Positions 41,763 to 50,814 of a stretch of DNA of 64,000 nt are shown here, in pieces; position 1 is the first letter of the stretch, and each line of letters begins with the position of its first letter. This stretch comes from Rothia mucilaginosa (lineage in GTDB: Bacteria > Actinomycetota > Actinomycetes > Actinomycetales > Micrococcaceae), in NCBI RefSeq assembly GCF_001548235.1, contig NZ_AP014938.1, positions 1,364,001 through 1,428,000 of the forward strand. Direction: 5' to 3'. Below the pieces are notes generated by a model, which saw only the letters and a list, made by a program, of their open reading frames with translations, was not told the DNA's origin and did not search any database. The translations under genes and the position numbers were made by a program.

Positions 41763-43184
41763 TTAGCCCTGACGATAGTCTCTGTCCAGGATACTGTATA
41801 TTTCTGCGCGGTCCGGCTTGCCGGTGCTGGTGAGCGGGAAATCTGGCAGGATGCTCAGCTGCTTGGGGGCGGCGGGGGCACCGAGCTTTTCGGCGCAGCG
41901 GGCACGCAGCAGGGCACAGAGTTCTTCATTCAGGGCGGGGCGATTCTCAGTAGGCGTAGCCGCGGCAGCCGCGGCACCAGCAGAGGGCACGAGCGTGACC
42001 GCGGCGGCAATGGCGGTGCCCCAGCGGGCATCGGGTAGGCCGATGACGCAGGCTTCGCGTACGGCGGGGTGCTCTTCGAGGACGGTTGCCACGGCGCGGG
42101 CGGAGATTTTTACGCCTCCGCTGATGAGCACGTCGTCGCTACGGCCGAGCACCTGCAGGCGCGGCTCGTTGCCGTGCCCAGCGCCGCCAGGGTCATGCGC
42201 GGGGCTGTCGGGGTCATGCGCGGGGCTGAGCAGACCGTAGTCGTCGGTGCGGTACCAGCGGGTGCCGTCCGCGGCGGTGAAGAAGTGCTCGGCGGTGCGG
42301 GCGGCATCGCCAATGTAGCCGCTGGCGAGGTGCGCGCCGCTGATCCAAATACGGCCCACCTGCGCGGGCTTTCCCTCAATATCCGGCGCTGTGGGCATAT
42401 TTTCTTCGGGCATGCCTTCTTCGGGCACGAGCTCCACCCGCACGCCGGGCAGAACCGAGCCGGAGTAGACGCATCCTCCGGCGGTTTCGGCGCTACCGTA
42501 GGTGGTCACCGTGTTCAGCCCCAGCGCGGTGGAGGCGGTGAGCAGGTCGGCGCTGGCGGGGGCGCCTCCGAGCAGGATTCCGGTGAAGGAGCCGAGCGCC
42601 TCGTGAATCTCAGCACCCAGGGTCGGGTTGGCGTCCGCGCTTTCAAGGAGCTTATGTAGCTGAGTGGGCACCAGGGAGATAAACCTGCGTGCCGAGCTCA
42701 TGCGCTCTACCGCCTGCAAAAAGACTTCAGGAGTAAAGTGCACCGGTTCGGTCACGGAGCGGGCAATGACCGGGGCGGTACCGGCGAGCACAGAGCGGGC
42801 GAGCACCTGCGCACCGGCAATATAGTGCGCGGGAAGCGCCAGGAGCCACTGCGAGGCGGCATCGGAGTTTGAGCCGAAGAAGTTCTCGGTGGCTGCCGCG
42901 CTGGCGACAAGAGCTCGCGCGGTCAGCGCGGTGCGTTTGGGAGTTCCGGTGGATCCGGAGGTTCCCACCACCAGGGCAATAGGCTCGGCAACCTCTGCAC
43001 TCTCCACACCAGCACCCGCCGCGTACCCATTCAGCGCAAACTCACCCAGCAGCTGCTCAAAGGCACCCAGCATGGCGTGAGGGTCGGCGGGCTGGTCGGC
43101 GCGCACCTGTACCGCCTGCGGGTGCAGGGCAGCCTCCTGCGGGGCGGGGGAGGGCACGAGTCCGGGTGCGGGGGTGTTCATCAT
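41763..43184 (-). CDS. menE: o-Succinylbenzoate-CoA ligase
   Basis: 473 residues of the acyl-adenylate-forming family; activates o-succinylbenzoate with CoA for MenB. Motifs: the phosphate loop VVGTSGSTGTPKRTAL, TYGSAETAGGCVYSG, WYRTDDYGLL and the hinge LGRSDDVLISGGVKIS; the catalytic Lys lies in LTSTGKPDR. There is a disordered His/Pro/Gly insert near DPDSPAHDPGGAGHG. The ATG at 43184 has AAGGAT upstream and is preferred over an in-frame ATG at 43238. It lies between menA and menB. Confidence 0.92.
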   Translation of the reverse strand: MMNTPAPGLVPSPAPQEAALHPQAVQVRADQPADPHAMLGAFEQLLGEFALNGYAAGAGVESAEVAEPIALVVGTSGSTGTPKRTALTARALVASAAATENFFGSNSDAASQWLLALPAHYIAGAQVLARSVLAGTAPVIARSVTEPVHFTPEVFLQAVERMSSARRFISLVPTQLHKLLESADANPTLGAEIHEALGSFTGILLGGAPASADLLTASTALGLNTVTTYGSAETAGGCVYSGSVLPGVRVELVPEEGMPEENMPTAPDIEGKPAQVGRIWISGAHLASGYIGDAARTAEHFFTAADGTRWYRTDDYGLLSPAHDPDSPAHDPGGAGHGNEPRLQVLGRSDDVLISGGVKISARAVATVLEEHPAVREACVIGLPDARWGTAIAAAVTLVPSAGAAAAAATPTENRPALNEELCALLRARCAEKLGAPAAPKQLSILPDFPLTSTGKPDRAEIYSILDRDYRQG

Positions 43185-43380
43185 GGCTAAATCCTTAGCG
43201 GCTGTTGGTAGCGGCTGCGTGCTTATGAGCCGGGGCATGTCATATGCCTGGGAGAAAAGAGGGGCGGCATCAAATGCGCCGGAGCCGGATTCTTAGCTGA
43301 GGGTATCAGGGTTGAATCCGGCTCCGAGCCTATGCATCTGAAACTACTTCTGCGGAAGGTACTCCTCCTAGAAGCACTGC

Positions 43381-44334
43381 TTAGAAGTAGTAGGGGTAGT
43401 TGGACCAGTCCGGGTCACGCTTCTGCAAGAACGCGTCGCGGCCCTCCACAGCCTCGTCGGTCATGTATGCCATGCGGGTTGCCTCACCAGCGAAGACCTG
43501 CTGGCCGAGCATGCCGTCGTCGGGCAGGTTGAAGGCGTACTTGAGCATGCGGATTGCCTGCGGGGACTGGCGGGCAATGTGCGCCGCGTATTCCAGGCCC
43601 TTGTTCTCGAGCTCTGCGTGGGGGACTACGTCGTTGACTGCGCCCATTTCGTACATGCGCTGTGCGTCGTATTCCTTGGCGAGGAAGAAGATTTCGCGGG
43701 CGAACTTCTGACCCACCTGGCGTGCGAGCAGTGCCGAACCGTAGCCTGCGTCGAAGGAGCCGACGGTTGCGTCGGTCTGCTTGAACTTGCCGTACTCTTC
43801 GGAGGCGATGGTCAGGTCAGCAACTACGTGCAGGGAGTGGCCGCCGCCTGCAGCCCAGCCGGAGACGAGGGCGATAACGACCTTGGGCATGGTGCGGATG
43901 AGGCGCTGCACTTCCAGGATGTGCAGTCGGCCTGCGCGTGCCGGGTCGATGCTTTCTGCGGTGTCGCCGCTGGCGTAGTGGTAGCCGTCGCGGCCGCGGA
44001 TGCGCTGGTCGCCGCCGGAGCAGAATGCCCAGCCGCCGTCCTTGGCGGAGGGGCCGTTGCCGGTGAGCAGCACTGTGCCTACGTTGGAGGTCATGCGGGC
44101 GTGGTCGAGGGCGCGGTAGAGTTCGTCCACGGTGTGCGGGCGGAATGCGTTGCGGACCTCGGGGCGGTCGAATGCGATGCGCACGGTGGGCAGATCGCGT
44201 AGGATTTCGCCGTTTTCGTCGCGCTCAACCTGGCGGTGGTAGGTGATGTCGGTGAAGTCTTCGAAGCCTTCGACGACGCGCCAGTCGGCGGGGTTGAAGA
44301 TGTCCGAGACCTTTTCGGGAAGTTGTGCAGTCAT
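43381..44334 (-). CDS. menB: 1,4-dihydroxy-2-naphthoyl-CoA synthase
   Basis: 317-residue crotonase-family enzyme that closes the naphthoate ring in menaquinone synthesis. Family marks are VRIAFDRPEVRNAFRPHTV, FCSGGDQRIRGRDGY, SGWAAGGGHSLHVVADLT and TVGSFDAGYGSALLARQVG, and the C-terminal EGRDAFLQKRDPDWSNYPY. The length is slightly above the 270-300 common in bacteria because of an N-terminal extension. The ATG at 44334 is supported by TAGAAT 7 nt upstream. Confidence 0.96.
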   Translation of the reverse strand: MTAQLPEKVSDIFNPADWRVVEGFEDFTDITYHRQVERDENGEILRDLPTVRIAFDRPEVRNAFRPHTVDELYRALDHARMTSNVGTVLLTGNGPSAKDGGWAFCSGGDQRIRGRDGYHYASGDTAESIDPARAGRLHILEVQRLIRTMPKVVIALVSGWAAGGGHSLHVVADLTIASEEYGKFKQTDATVGSFDAGYGSALLARQVGQKFAREIFFLAKEYDAQRMYEMGAVNDVVPHAELENKGLEYAAHIARQSPQAIRMLKYAFNLPDDGMLGQQVFAGEATRMAYMTDEAVEGRDAFLQKRDPDWSNYPYYF

Positions 44335-44341
44335 AGACCCT

Positions 44342-44347
44342 ATTCTA
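44342..44347 (-). promoter_or_regulatory. -10 element for menB, leaderless
   Basis: TAGAAT on the minus strand, seven bases (AGGGTCT) before the ATG at 44334. Confidence 0.5.
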
Positions 44348-44397
44348 CGTTGCCCGGGCGCTGCGTGAGGCTGTGGCATGGGTTGCCCAAGCATATA

Positions 44398-44434
44398 AGA
44401 AGGCCCGGACCGCGTGTGTGCGGCCCGGGCTTCT
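44398..44434 (-). terminator. Hairpin after the rloB-like gene
   Basis: AGAAGGCCCGGACCGC pairs with GCGGCCCGGGCTTCT (one mismatch). It lies 20 bp beyond the rloB stop and separates the AT-rich pair from menB. Confidence 0.7.
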
Positions 44435-44454
44435 CAATATGAAATGGATGTTAT

Positions 44455-45069
44455 TTATCCATTGATAATTTTATTGATTAGAAGCGGCATAGCGCTAGAA
44501 GGGTTCGGTCCTATTCGGTTGAATTCCATATTCGGGTCGTTTCGTTGGGCTTTTTTGATAGCGGTATCATATTTTTCAATGGGGAAATCAGTATGAAGCT
44601 CTTTATTGTTTTTTCCTGTCATGAATGGGCGGGAAGCAGAGATTGCCTTAACTCGATTATTTATATCTGAATTTGACATATATCCATTAGGGGAATCTTC
44701 CATGTGCCAAAGTAGCCATACTTCAAATTTAATATTTGTAACGACCATTAATATATTCTTTTCTTTTGCTTCTTTTAGTGCCTGTTCTAAATTAGTATGC
44801 TGATCGACATCAACTACACAGAAAAAACTTTCATATTTATCTGAATCTTTATTTTTATAGTTTAAGCAACCCTTAAGGATACTGCCGGGGTCGGTCCCCT
44901 TAGGGGGAATTATATTAAAGTGGACCGAAGTTTTTTCAGGCCTGAGGTGTTCCTTTAATCGTTTAAAGTACTGAACTTCTGTTTTCTCGCCTTCGACGCA
45001 TATGAGTATGTTTTTTTTGGGGGTGCGGATGGGTCGTTTATTTCGGGCGAATCGACTATTATTCCCCAT
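44455..45069 (-). CDS. rloB: RloB-family protein, TOPRIM-like
   Basis: 204 residues. The N-terminus ILICVEGEKTEVQYFKRLKE and the acidic FFCVVDVDQHTNLEQAL fit the RloB family, whose fold resembles TOPRIM nucleases (Glu then Asp-x-Asp). NIKFEVWLLWHMED is the other family mark. RloB proteins accompany an AAA ATPase in restriction-linked and abortive-infection loci. Its start lies inside the end of the upstream ATPase gene (11-bp overlap). Both genes are AT-rich in a GC-rich setting. Nuclease activity and the phage role are inferred. Confidence 0.85.
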   Translation of the reverse strand: MGNNSRFARNKRPIRTPKKNILICVEGEKTEVQYFKRLKEHLRPEKTSVHFNIIPPKGTDPGSILKGCLNYKNKDSDKYESFFCVVDVDQHTNLEQALKEAKEKNILMVVTNIKFEVWLLWHMEDSPNGYMSNSDINNRVKAISASRPFMTGKNNKELHTDFPIEKYDTAIKKAQRNDPNMEFNRIGPNPSSAMPLLINKIING

Positions 45070-46441
45070 TTTTTTCTTTCTGTGAATTTAGTTTCGATGA
45101 AGGATAATTGACTAGAGCCTTGAAAATACTGTCTGCAATAAACGGAACAGCACCGTAAGTTCCCATAAGGTAAAGTTTTTCAGTGTCGCTATTTAAATCT
45201 GTCTGAAAATCATCTAATGAAAACAGCTCTGTGACACCTTGGCGAGTTTTTTCGGTGAACCATATATTTTTACTGCTTAAGCCGAGATCCTCTTGGGCAG
45301 CGAGAAGTGTTGCGTCATGAGTGGTGAAAATTATTTGAGCGCCATGTATGTTTATGGAAGTATCCGTAAATAGCCTAACAAGAAGATGCACTAGGTACGG
45401 GTGCAGACTGGAATCTAACTCATCCCCGCATACAACCCCACCTTTACGGATGGCTTTCAATGCGGCAAAAGATACGGCGAGCCACGCTAAGGTTCCATCG
45501 CTTTCTTCTTCTATATAGAGCGGCGGTGTGTTTTCATCATAGGAATAATGGAAAAACTCTAGGCGTCGTTGGATTATTCGGGCAATTTTGGGTTTAAGGG
45601 AATCTGATGAATCATCGCCATCAGTAGAGTCTAAGTTTGATAGTAATTCCTTAATTTTTGCCTGTACTATAATGGGAATATCAGGCGGAAAATTTTGCCC
45701 ATCAAATTCATTTTCTTTTTGCAAAAGGCCAACACTTTGAATACCGATATCAGCAATCTGCAATAGCAACTCAAGTTCTTCAAAAGAGATTGCATTTTTT
45801 GCGAGACCTTCTATTATGGAGTCAATACGAGATTTCTGGTCCCTGTTGAGTAGTATGAAATCAATTCCATGTATGATGCTTTCTGATACTTCCCATAAGA
45901 TATCTTTCCTCTTAAGAACGAGTGCGCGTGAAAGTATAAGTTCCCGATCATTTACTTCAAGCTTTTGAATTCCTTTTGAAAATATTGTGCTATATTTACC
46001 TTCTCCTAGTTTTTCCCGACTAAAGATTCTTTTCCATCGTTTGGTTGGAATATATTCGAGATACTCAAAAGTAATTCCTTGAGGGGAAGCTCCAAAGCTA
46101 TATCGATACCTTTTGTCGTTAAGCAAAAAATCCAGCTCATAGGCGCTCTCTGAATCTTGATAATGCTTATCCAGTTTAAAGGGAGCACAGGGGAAATCAG
46201 GGTGGCTCTGCCAGGTAGTAGATGAATTTCGGATAGCAGTTATAAAATACAGGAGCGCATCAAGAAAGTTAGATTTTCCTGATGCATTTGCACCAAATAT
46301 GCTTGCAACATTATTTACATATTGGTTCCAAGTTTTTCCTTCGGCTGGGGTTAGCCTGTTAATGGAGGGGTCTAGGAGCTCCAATGCTGCCTCATCCCTC
46401 ACGCTCTTATGGTTTTTAATCCTAAAGTTGAGAATCTTCAT
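45059..46441 (-). CDS. rloA: AAA15/RloA-type ATPase
   Basis: 460 residues, ABC/SMC-like. The N-terminus MKILNFRIKNHKSVRDEAAL leads to Walker A FGANASGKSN at about 49-58. A long insert follows (about 150-300). The C-terminal half has Walker B GGVVCGDELDSSLHPYLVHLL and the H-loop IIFTTHDATLLAAQ. This is the standard plan of AAA_15/AAA_21 defence ATPases such as RloA, AbiLi or AriA. A TATGAT sits upstream of the ATG. It overlaps rloB, so the pair is one transcript. Low GC and its position inside the menaquinone region point to acquisition. Confidence 0.85.
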   Translation of the reverse strand: MKILNFRIKNHKSVRDEAALELLDPSINRLTPAEGKTWNQYVNNVASIFGANASGKSNFLDALLYFITAIRNSSTTWQSHPDFPCAPFKLDKHYQDSESAYELDFLLNDKRYRYSFGASPQGITFEYLEYIPTKRWKRIFSREKLGEGKYSTIFSKGIQKLEVNDRELILSRALVLKRKDILWEVSESIIHGIDFILLNRDQKSRIDSIIEGLAKNAISFEELELLLQIADIGIQSVGLLQKENEFDGQNFPPDIPIIVQAKIKELLSNLDSTDGDDSSDSLKPKIARIIQRRLEFFHYSYDENTPPLYIEEESDGTLAWLAVSFAALKAIRKGGVVCGDELDSSLHPYLVHLLVRLFTDTSINIHGAQIIFTTHDATLLAAQEDLGLSSKNIWFTEKTRQGVTELFSLDDFQTDLNSDTEKLYLMGTYGAVPFIADSIFKALVNYPSSKLNSQKEKNGE

Positions 46442-46500
46442 ATTTTGACGATATCATACCCCTCTCGCAGTCCGGAACTACGAATCCATGTAAAGACGAA

Positions 46501-46535
46501 GCAGCCCGGCACTACAAGCTGTAGTACCGGGCTGC
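46501..46535 (-). terminator. Terminator of putP, or of the region before the ATPase gene
   Basis: GCAGCCCGGCACTAC pairs with GTAGTACCGGGCTGC around AAGCT (one mismatch). It stands between the ATPase start and the putP stop. Confidence 0.65.
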
Positions 46536-46642
46536 CGGGGAAGGCTGCGAACCTACGTCCTCACTTCCGATAAAGGTTCTGAAGGTTCGCTGAGCTGTCC
46601 TCGATGTATCCGCTGAATGCGGAGGTTTATTAAGTCAAACCT

Positions 46643-48130
46643 TTACTTGACCTTTGCGAGCTCAACCGCGCGGTCGAACTCTTCGTCAATGGCGTCGTTC
46701 TTCTTGTAGGTCATGAGCGAAACCACGATGGCGACAAGCAGCGCCGAAGCGAAGCCGGGAACCATTTCGTAGAGCACGGACTTCATGGGGCTCTGGCCCC
46801 ATGCGAATGCCACAACGGCACCGGTAATCATGGAGGCGAGTGCACCCTGGGTGGTCAGCTTACGCCAGTAGAGGGAGAGCAGAACGGTCGGGCCGAATGC
46901 CGAACCGAAGCCAGCCCAAGCGAATGCGACCAGCTGCAGAATGGAGCTGTTGGGGTTCCATGCCAGGGCACCGGCGACCAGCGCCACGATTGCCACACCT
47001 GCACGGCCGAGCCACAGGGACTTGGACGCGCTGAGCTTCTTCGAGGAGAAGATGCCGTAGAGGTCCTCCACCAGAGCGGAGGAGCACACGATCAGCTGCG
47101 AGGAGAGGGTGGACATAATTGCCGCCAGAACCGCAGCCAAGATGAGACCTGCAATAAAGGGGTGGAAGAGAATCTGCGAGAGGTCCAGGAATACGGACTC
47201 TGCGGTTTCGGGGTTGGTGAGGGAGGCTTCGGGGTGGCGTGCAAAGTACGCGATGCCCATGAATGCGCCGCTGAGTGCACCGAACACGGTCAGAACCATC
47301 CAGCTGATGCCGATGCGGCGGCCGGACTTTGCGTCGGCGGGGGTGCGCATTGCCATGAAGCGCACGATGATGTGCGGCTGGCCGAAGTATCCCAGACCCC
47401 AGGCGAGGGATGAAATAATACCGGCGAAGGTGGTGCCTGCGAAGATGCTCAGGGCCTCGGGGCGTACCTGGCTGATGGACTCAACCACGGGGCCCACGCC
47501 GCCGAGGTCAATGATGGTGATGACCGGAACGGCGATCAGCGCTGCGAGCATGAGCAGACCCTGAACCATGTCAGTGTAGGATGCGCCCATGAAGCCGCCG
47601 AAGAGCGTGTAGAACACGGTGATGCCTGCCAGCAGGAGCATACCGGTGTGGTATTCCTGACCGAAGGAGGACTTGAAGAACAGACCGCCGGACACCATAC
47701 CGGAGGAGACGTAGAAGGTGAAGAACACCAGAATCACGACACCGGAGACGATACGCAGCACGCGCTTGGTGTCCTTGAGGCGGTTGCTCAGGAAGACGGG
47801 GACGGTCACGGCGTCGCCTGCTACTTCGGTGTAGCTACGCAGTCGCGGTGCCACGAACTTCCAGTTGCACCATGCGCCGATGGTCAGACCGACGGCGAGC
47901 CATGCCTGGGAGAGGCCGCTGAGGTAGACGGCGCCGGGCAGACCCATGAGGAGCCAACCGGACATGTCGGAGGCGCCCGCTGAGAGAGCGGCGACGGTGG
48001 GGGAGAGCTGTCGCCCGCCCAGCACATAGTCGTCAAGACTGTTGTTTTTGCTATTTGCCCATAGGCCGATTGCGATCATGGCAACAAAATAAATCGCCAG
48101 CGCGATGACCTGGTATGTACTCGCGGCCAT
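46643..48130 (-). CDS. putP: Sodium/proline symporter
   Basis: 495 residues of the sodium:solute symporter family with 13 predicted helices. PutP marks: SLDDYVLGGRQLSPTVAALSAG near the N-terminus, ASDMSGWLLMGLPGAVYLSG in helix 2, LAWGLGYFGQPHIIVRFMA and ILAAVLAAIMSTLSSQLIV. It imports proline with Na+. AGAAGGAA precedes the ATG. It is a single gene on the minus strand between the RloAB-like pair and gluQ. Confidence 0.93.
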   Translation of the reverse strand: MAASTYQVIALAIYFVAMIAIGLWANSKNNSLDDYVLGGRQLSPTVAALSAGASDMSGWLLMGLPGAVYLSGLSQAWLAVGLTIGAWCNWKFVAPRLRSYTEVAGDAVTVPVFLSNRLKDTKRVLRIVSGVVILVFFTFYVSSGMVSGGLFFKSSFGQEYHTGMLLLAGITVFYTLFGGFMGASYTDMVQGLLMLAALIAVPVITIIDLGGVGPVVESISQVRPEALSIFAGTTFAGIISSLAWGLGYFGQPHIIVRFMAMRTPADAKSGRRIGISWMVLTVFGALSGAFMGIAYFARHPEASLTNPETAESVFLDLSQILFHPFIAGLILAAVLAAIMSTLSSQLIVCSSALVEDLYGIFSSKKLSASKSLWLGRAGVAIVALVAGALAWNPNSSILQLVAFAWAGFGSAFGPTVLLSLYWRKLTTQGALASMITGAVVAFAWGQSPMKSVLYEMVPGFASALLVAIVVSLMTYKKNDAIDEEFDRAVELAKVK

Positions 48131-48511
48131 AATGTTCCTTCTCTCCTGGTGATAGTGTGCGCCTGTGTGTATTTATGCGCTACCCCATAACTTTATGAGT
48201 GGCATAGGATACAGTCTAGGCTTTGAGGGCTTGAAAATAAAGTCTATTTGACGCTTAGGAATGAGAAGCTGTGGAATAAATATGTATTTGCTGTGTAAAT
48301 TTTGTGGTCGTACAGGTGGGGCAATGTGGGAGCGTGTGCGAAAAAGTGCCCGAAAAATCCCTGGATTTCAGGGTTTCGGGCACTTGAGTGAAAGATATGT
48401 AGTTGAAAAGCAACGCAAACGCTCAATGGCATATGCATCTAAAACGAATTAAACGAAAAATTTAAAAGCCGTTCGGAGTGTTGAACTGTTACAAGACACT
48501 GTCACAGAGCC
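48131..48511. other. 381-bp gap between putP and gluQ
   Basis: AT-rich. It contains the hairpin at 48344-48385 and presumably the putP promoter. No gene recognised. Confidence 0.5.
48344..48385. terminator. Hairpin between putP and gluQ
   Basis: Arms AAGTGCCCGAAA and TTTCGGGCACTT with an inner CCTG-CAGG stem. Likely the gluQ terminator on the minus strand. Confidence 0.7.
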
Positions 48512-49519
48512 TTAGAGATCCCTCACGACCCACGGCTTAGCAGCCATACGAGCCGGGTCAAAACGCTCCAAAATCGCTGCCGCATTAGGCACCGGGACAT
48601 CCGCGGAATGGGCGGAGCCATCAGCGTTATACACCGGAATAGATGCGGCAATCCACCCCAAAATCGTCGGGATTTCAACGCCGGCCTCACGCAGCTGCGG
48701 CAGGGTTACCGCCCCGTCACGCTTCGCCAGGCGCTTACCCTCCTCGTTGAGTGCCAGCGGCACGTGAGCGTAACGCGGCTGCGTCAAACCCAAAAGCTGC
48801 GCCAAATACGACTGACGAGGCGCCGAGGGGAGCAGGTCGTCACCGCGCACAATCTGCTCAACCCCCACAAAAGCATCGTCCACCACGGAGGTTAGGTTAT
48901 AGGCGTAGGTGCCGTCATTGCGTACCAGCACAAAATCATCCACCAGGCCGGTGTAGGTGCCGTAAAAATCATCCTGCACCGTGTAGCTTGTGCACTCGGC
49001 ACGCAGACGCAGAGCCGGCGGACGCTGAGCACGGCGCTCCTCCCGCTGCGCCTTGCTCAGCTCACGGCAGGTACCGGGGTAGGCGCCCGGCGCACCGTGT
49101 GGGGCACTCGAAGCCTCCTGAATTTCGCGGCGGGTACAGAAGCACTCATAGACGAGGTTTGCCTCGCGCAGCTGCGCAACCGCCTTCTCATAGGCGGCAA
49201 GGCGCGTGCTCTGATACAGTACGCCCGCTTCCTGACCGTTGACAGTCTCTGAGGAAGCGCCGGGGCTTGCATCCCAATCCAGGCCCAGTGCCGCCAAATC
49301 AGCAATCTGACGCTCCGCGGCGCCCGGGCGCACGCGATCCAGATCCTCCACGCGCAGATAGAAGGGCTTGTCACCGCGGCGAGCCATTGCCCACGCCAAA
49401 ATAGCGGTACGCAAATTGCCCAGATGCAAGTCCCCCGAGGGGGAGGGGGCGTAGCGTCCGGTACCGCTGGGGAACGGCTGAGCTGAGGGGTTAGAAGACG
49501 GGGTAGGCGAAGAAGTCAT
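48512..49519 (-). CDS. gluQ: Glutamyl-Q tRNA(Asp) synthetase
   Basis: 335 residues. A truncated glutamyl-tRNA synthetase-like enzyme that puts glutamate on the queuosine of tRNA(Asp). Class I signatures are GRYAPSPSGDLHLGNLRTA (HIGH-like) and the KMSKS-equivalent RLAKRDGAVTL. The zinc-binding set CFCTRREI, then YPGTC further on, is characteristic of this family, and the anticodon-binding domain is missing as expected. TAGGAT lies six bases before the ATG, with AGGAG within that spacer. Confidence 0.92.
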   Translation of the reverse strand: MTSSPTPSSNPSAQPFPSGTGRYAPSPSGDLHLGNLRTAILAWAMARRGDKPFYLRVEDLDRVRPGAAERQIADLAALGLDWDASPGASSETVNGQEAGVLYQSTRLAAYEKAVAQLREANLVYECFCTRREIQEASSAPHGAPGAYPGTCRELSKAQREERRAQRPPALRLRAECTSYTVQDDFYGTYTGLVDDFVLVRNDGTYAYNLTSVVDDAFVGVEQIVRGDDLLPSAPRQSYLAQLLGLTQPRYAHVPLALNEEGKRLAKRDGAVTLPQLREAGVEIPTILGWIAASIPVYNADGSAHSADVPVPNAAAILERFDPARMAAKPWVVRDL

Positions 49520-49525
49520 ACTCCT

Positions 49526-49531
49526 ATCCTA
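49526..49531 (-). promoter_or_regulatory. -10 element for gluQ
   Basis: TAGGAT on the minus strand, six bases (AGGAGT) before the ATG at 49519. Confidence 0.5.
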
Positions 49532-49771
49532 TAGGGCGTGATTTTCTCGTCCTTACTCGGTCTTGACCTGGGTGCCGTTCCGAAGTTGGCGGGCTGACCT
49601 GGGCGGCGGCTAAAGAATCAATCTACAGAGGTTGTCAAGCATCACGTGTCAGCTGTCCGTAGAGGCGAAATTGTGCAGAATGATGTACTTTTATCCCCTT
49701 AGTGGCGTGCAATAGTGCAAAAATATGTTCTTCAGAAGGCCGAATAGTCCCGCAAGCGCCAAAAATTCCAG

Positions 49772-49777
49772 TAGGGT
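49772..49777 (+). promoter_or_regulatory. -10 element for the MBL-fold gene
   Basis: TAGGGT, then seven bases (TGTATCT), then the ATG at 49785. Confidence 0.45.
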
Positions 49778-49784
49778 TGTATCT

Positions 49785-50693
49785 ATGGCTCGTACTATTG
49801 AACTCGCAGACGGCGTGTACCGTATTGCGACCGACAACTACCGACTGAACACCGGACTGGTCCTCGGACTGGAACGGGCACTTGTCGTGGATACCGGCGC
49901 AGGTCCCCGTCAGGCAACCGAAATCTATGATGAGGTTCGCCGTCTCACGCGCCTTCCTATCACCGTCGTGAACACTCACGGTCACTATGAGCGTTTCTTC
50001 GGTAATGATGTTTTCGCGGCAATGGGTGCCGAAGAATTCTGGGCGCATCCTCGCGCCGCGCGTGCAATTCGTAAATACGGTGAGGCGCAGCGTCCCTATG
50101 TCGAGACGCTTGAACCGGAAATGGCACACCACCAGGGTGCAGCCACCGACATTATTGTTCCCAACCGCCTGGTCGCCAATAGCGGTGACGGCATTACCTT
50201 TACCCCCATTGACCTGGGTGAGCGTAGCGCAACCCTGATGTATATGGGGCCCGGTCACACCGACGGTGATATCCTGGTCGGCATTGAAGACGTGCTCTTC
50301 ATGGGCGGTCTGATTGAAGAGGGCACCGACCCCTACTTTGAGGATTCTTTCCCCGATCGTTGGATCGATACTCTCGGTGCCGTGCTCGAATTTGATCGCT
50401 ACCGCGTGTTTGTGCCCGGTAACGGTGAGCCGGTGGACCGCACCTTCGTGGAGCGTGAGCGTAACACCATGGTGACTGCGATTGAGTTGATTCGTTCCTC
50501 CACTCTTGATCGTGATGACGAGGCGACGACCGCGGCAATGTATAAGCTGCCGTACGCGCCGGGTGCTACGCGTTTTCTACTGGATCGTTTGGCTCAGCTT
50601 GAGAATGCACCCGTGGGGGCGTACCTGGATGCGGAACACCCGGATACCAGTGGTTTTACGGGTCCGATTACTCTGGGTCAGGCTTCGTATTAA
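49785..50693 (+). CDS. Metallo-beta-lactamase-fold protein with degenerate metal site
   Basis: 302 residues with the MBL fold layout, but the usual ligands are partly replaced. The first motif reads NTHGHYERFFGN where HxHxDH is expected, so Asp becomes Glu and the last His becomes Arg. The His of GPGHTDGD is kept. The bridging Asp (usually GDL) reads FMGGLIEEG, and the last His reads FVPGNGEPV instead of PGHG. At most three of the seven ligands remain. It may be a non-catalytic or single-metal derivative. The ATG at 49785 starts MARTIELADGVYRI, the normal beginning of such proteins. Confidence 0.85.
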   Translation: MARTIELADGVYRIATDNYRLNTGLVLGLERALVVDTGAGPRQATEIYDEVRRLTRLPITVVNTHGHYERFFGNDVFAAMGAEEFWAHPRAARAIRKYGEAQRPYVETLEPEMAHHQGAATDIIVPNRLVANSGDGITFTPIDLGERSATLMYMGPGHTDGDILVGIEDVLFMGGLIEEGTDPYFEDSFPDRWIDTLGAVLEFDRYRVFVPGNGEPVDRTFVERERNTMVTAIELIRSSTLDRDDEATTAAMYKLPYAPGATRFLLDRLAQLENAPVGAYLDAEHPDTSGFTGPITLGQASY

Positions 50694-50729
50694 ACCCTAT
50701 ATGCAACATGCCTCATGGGGCATAAATAC

Positions 50730-50774
50730 AGGTGAGGGCTGGTTTCTGTGATAGAAACCAGCCCTCACCTTTCT
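50730..50774. terminator. Perfect hairpin terminator between convergent genes
   Basis: Arms AGGTGAGGGCTGGTTTCT and AGAAACCAGCCCTCACCT, 18 bp without mismatch, loop GTGAT, then TTCT. Confidence 0.92.
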
Positions 50775-50814
50775 ATGCCCTCAGCTGTTATACATCTTCA
50801 GCGAGGGTTACGTT

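Noticed and set aside
44455..46441. Assignment of the ATPase and TOPRIM-like pair as a PARIS system
   Set aside because: The second protein carries RloB-type motifs (CVEGEKTEVQYF, VVDVDQH); PARIS uses a DUF4435 partner. The families are related, so this needs a profile search.
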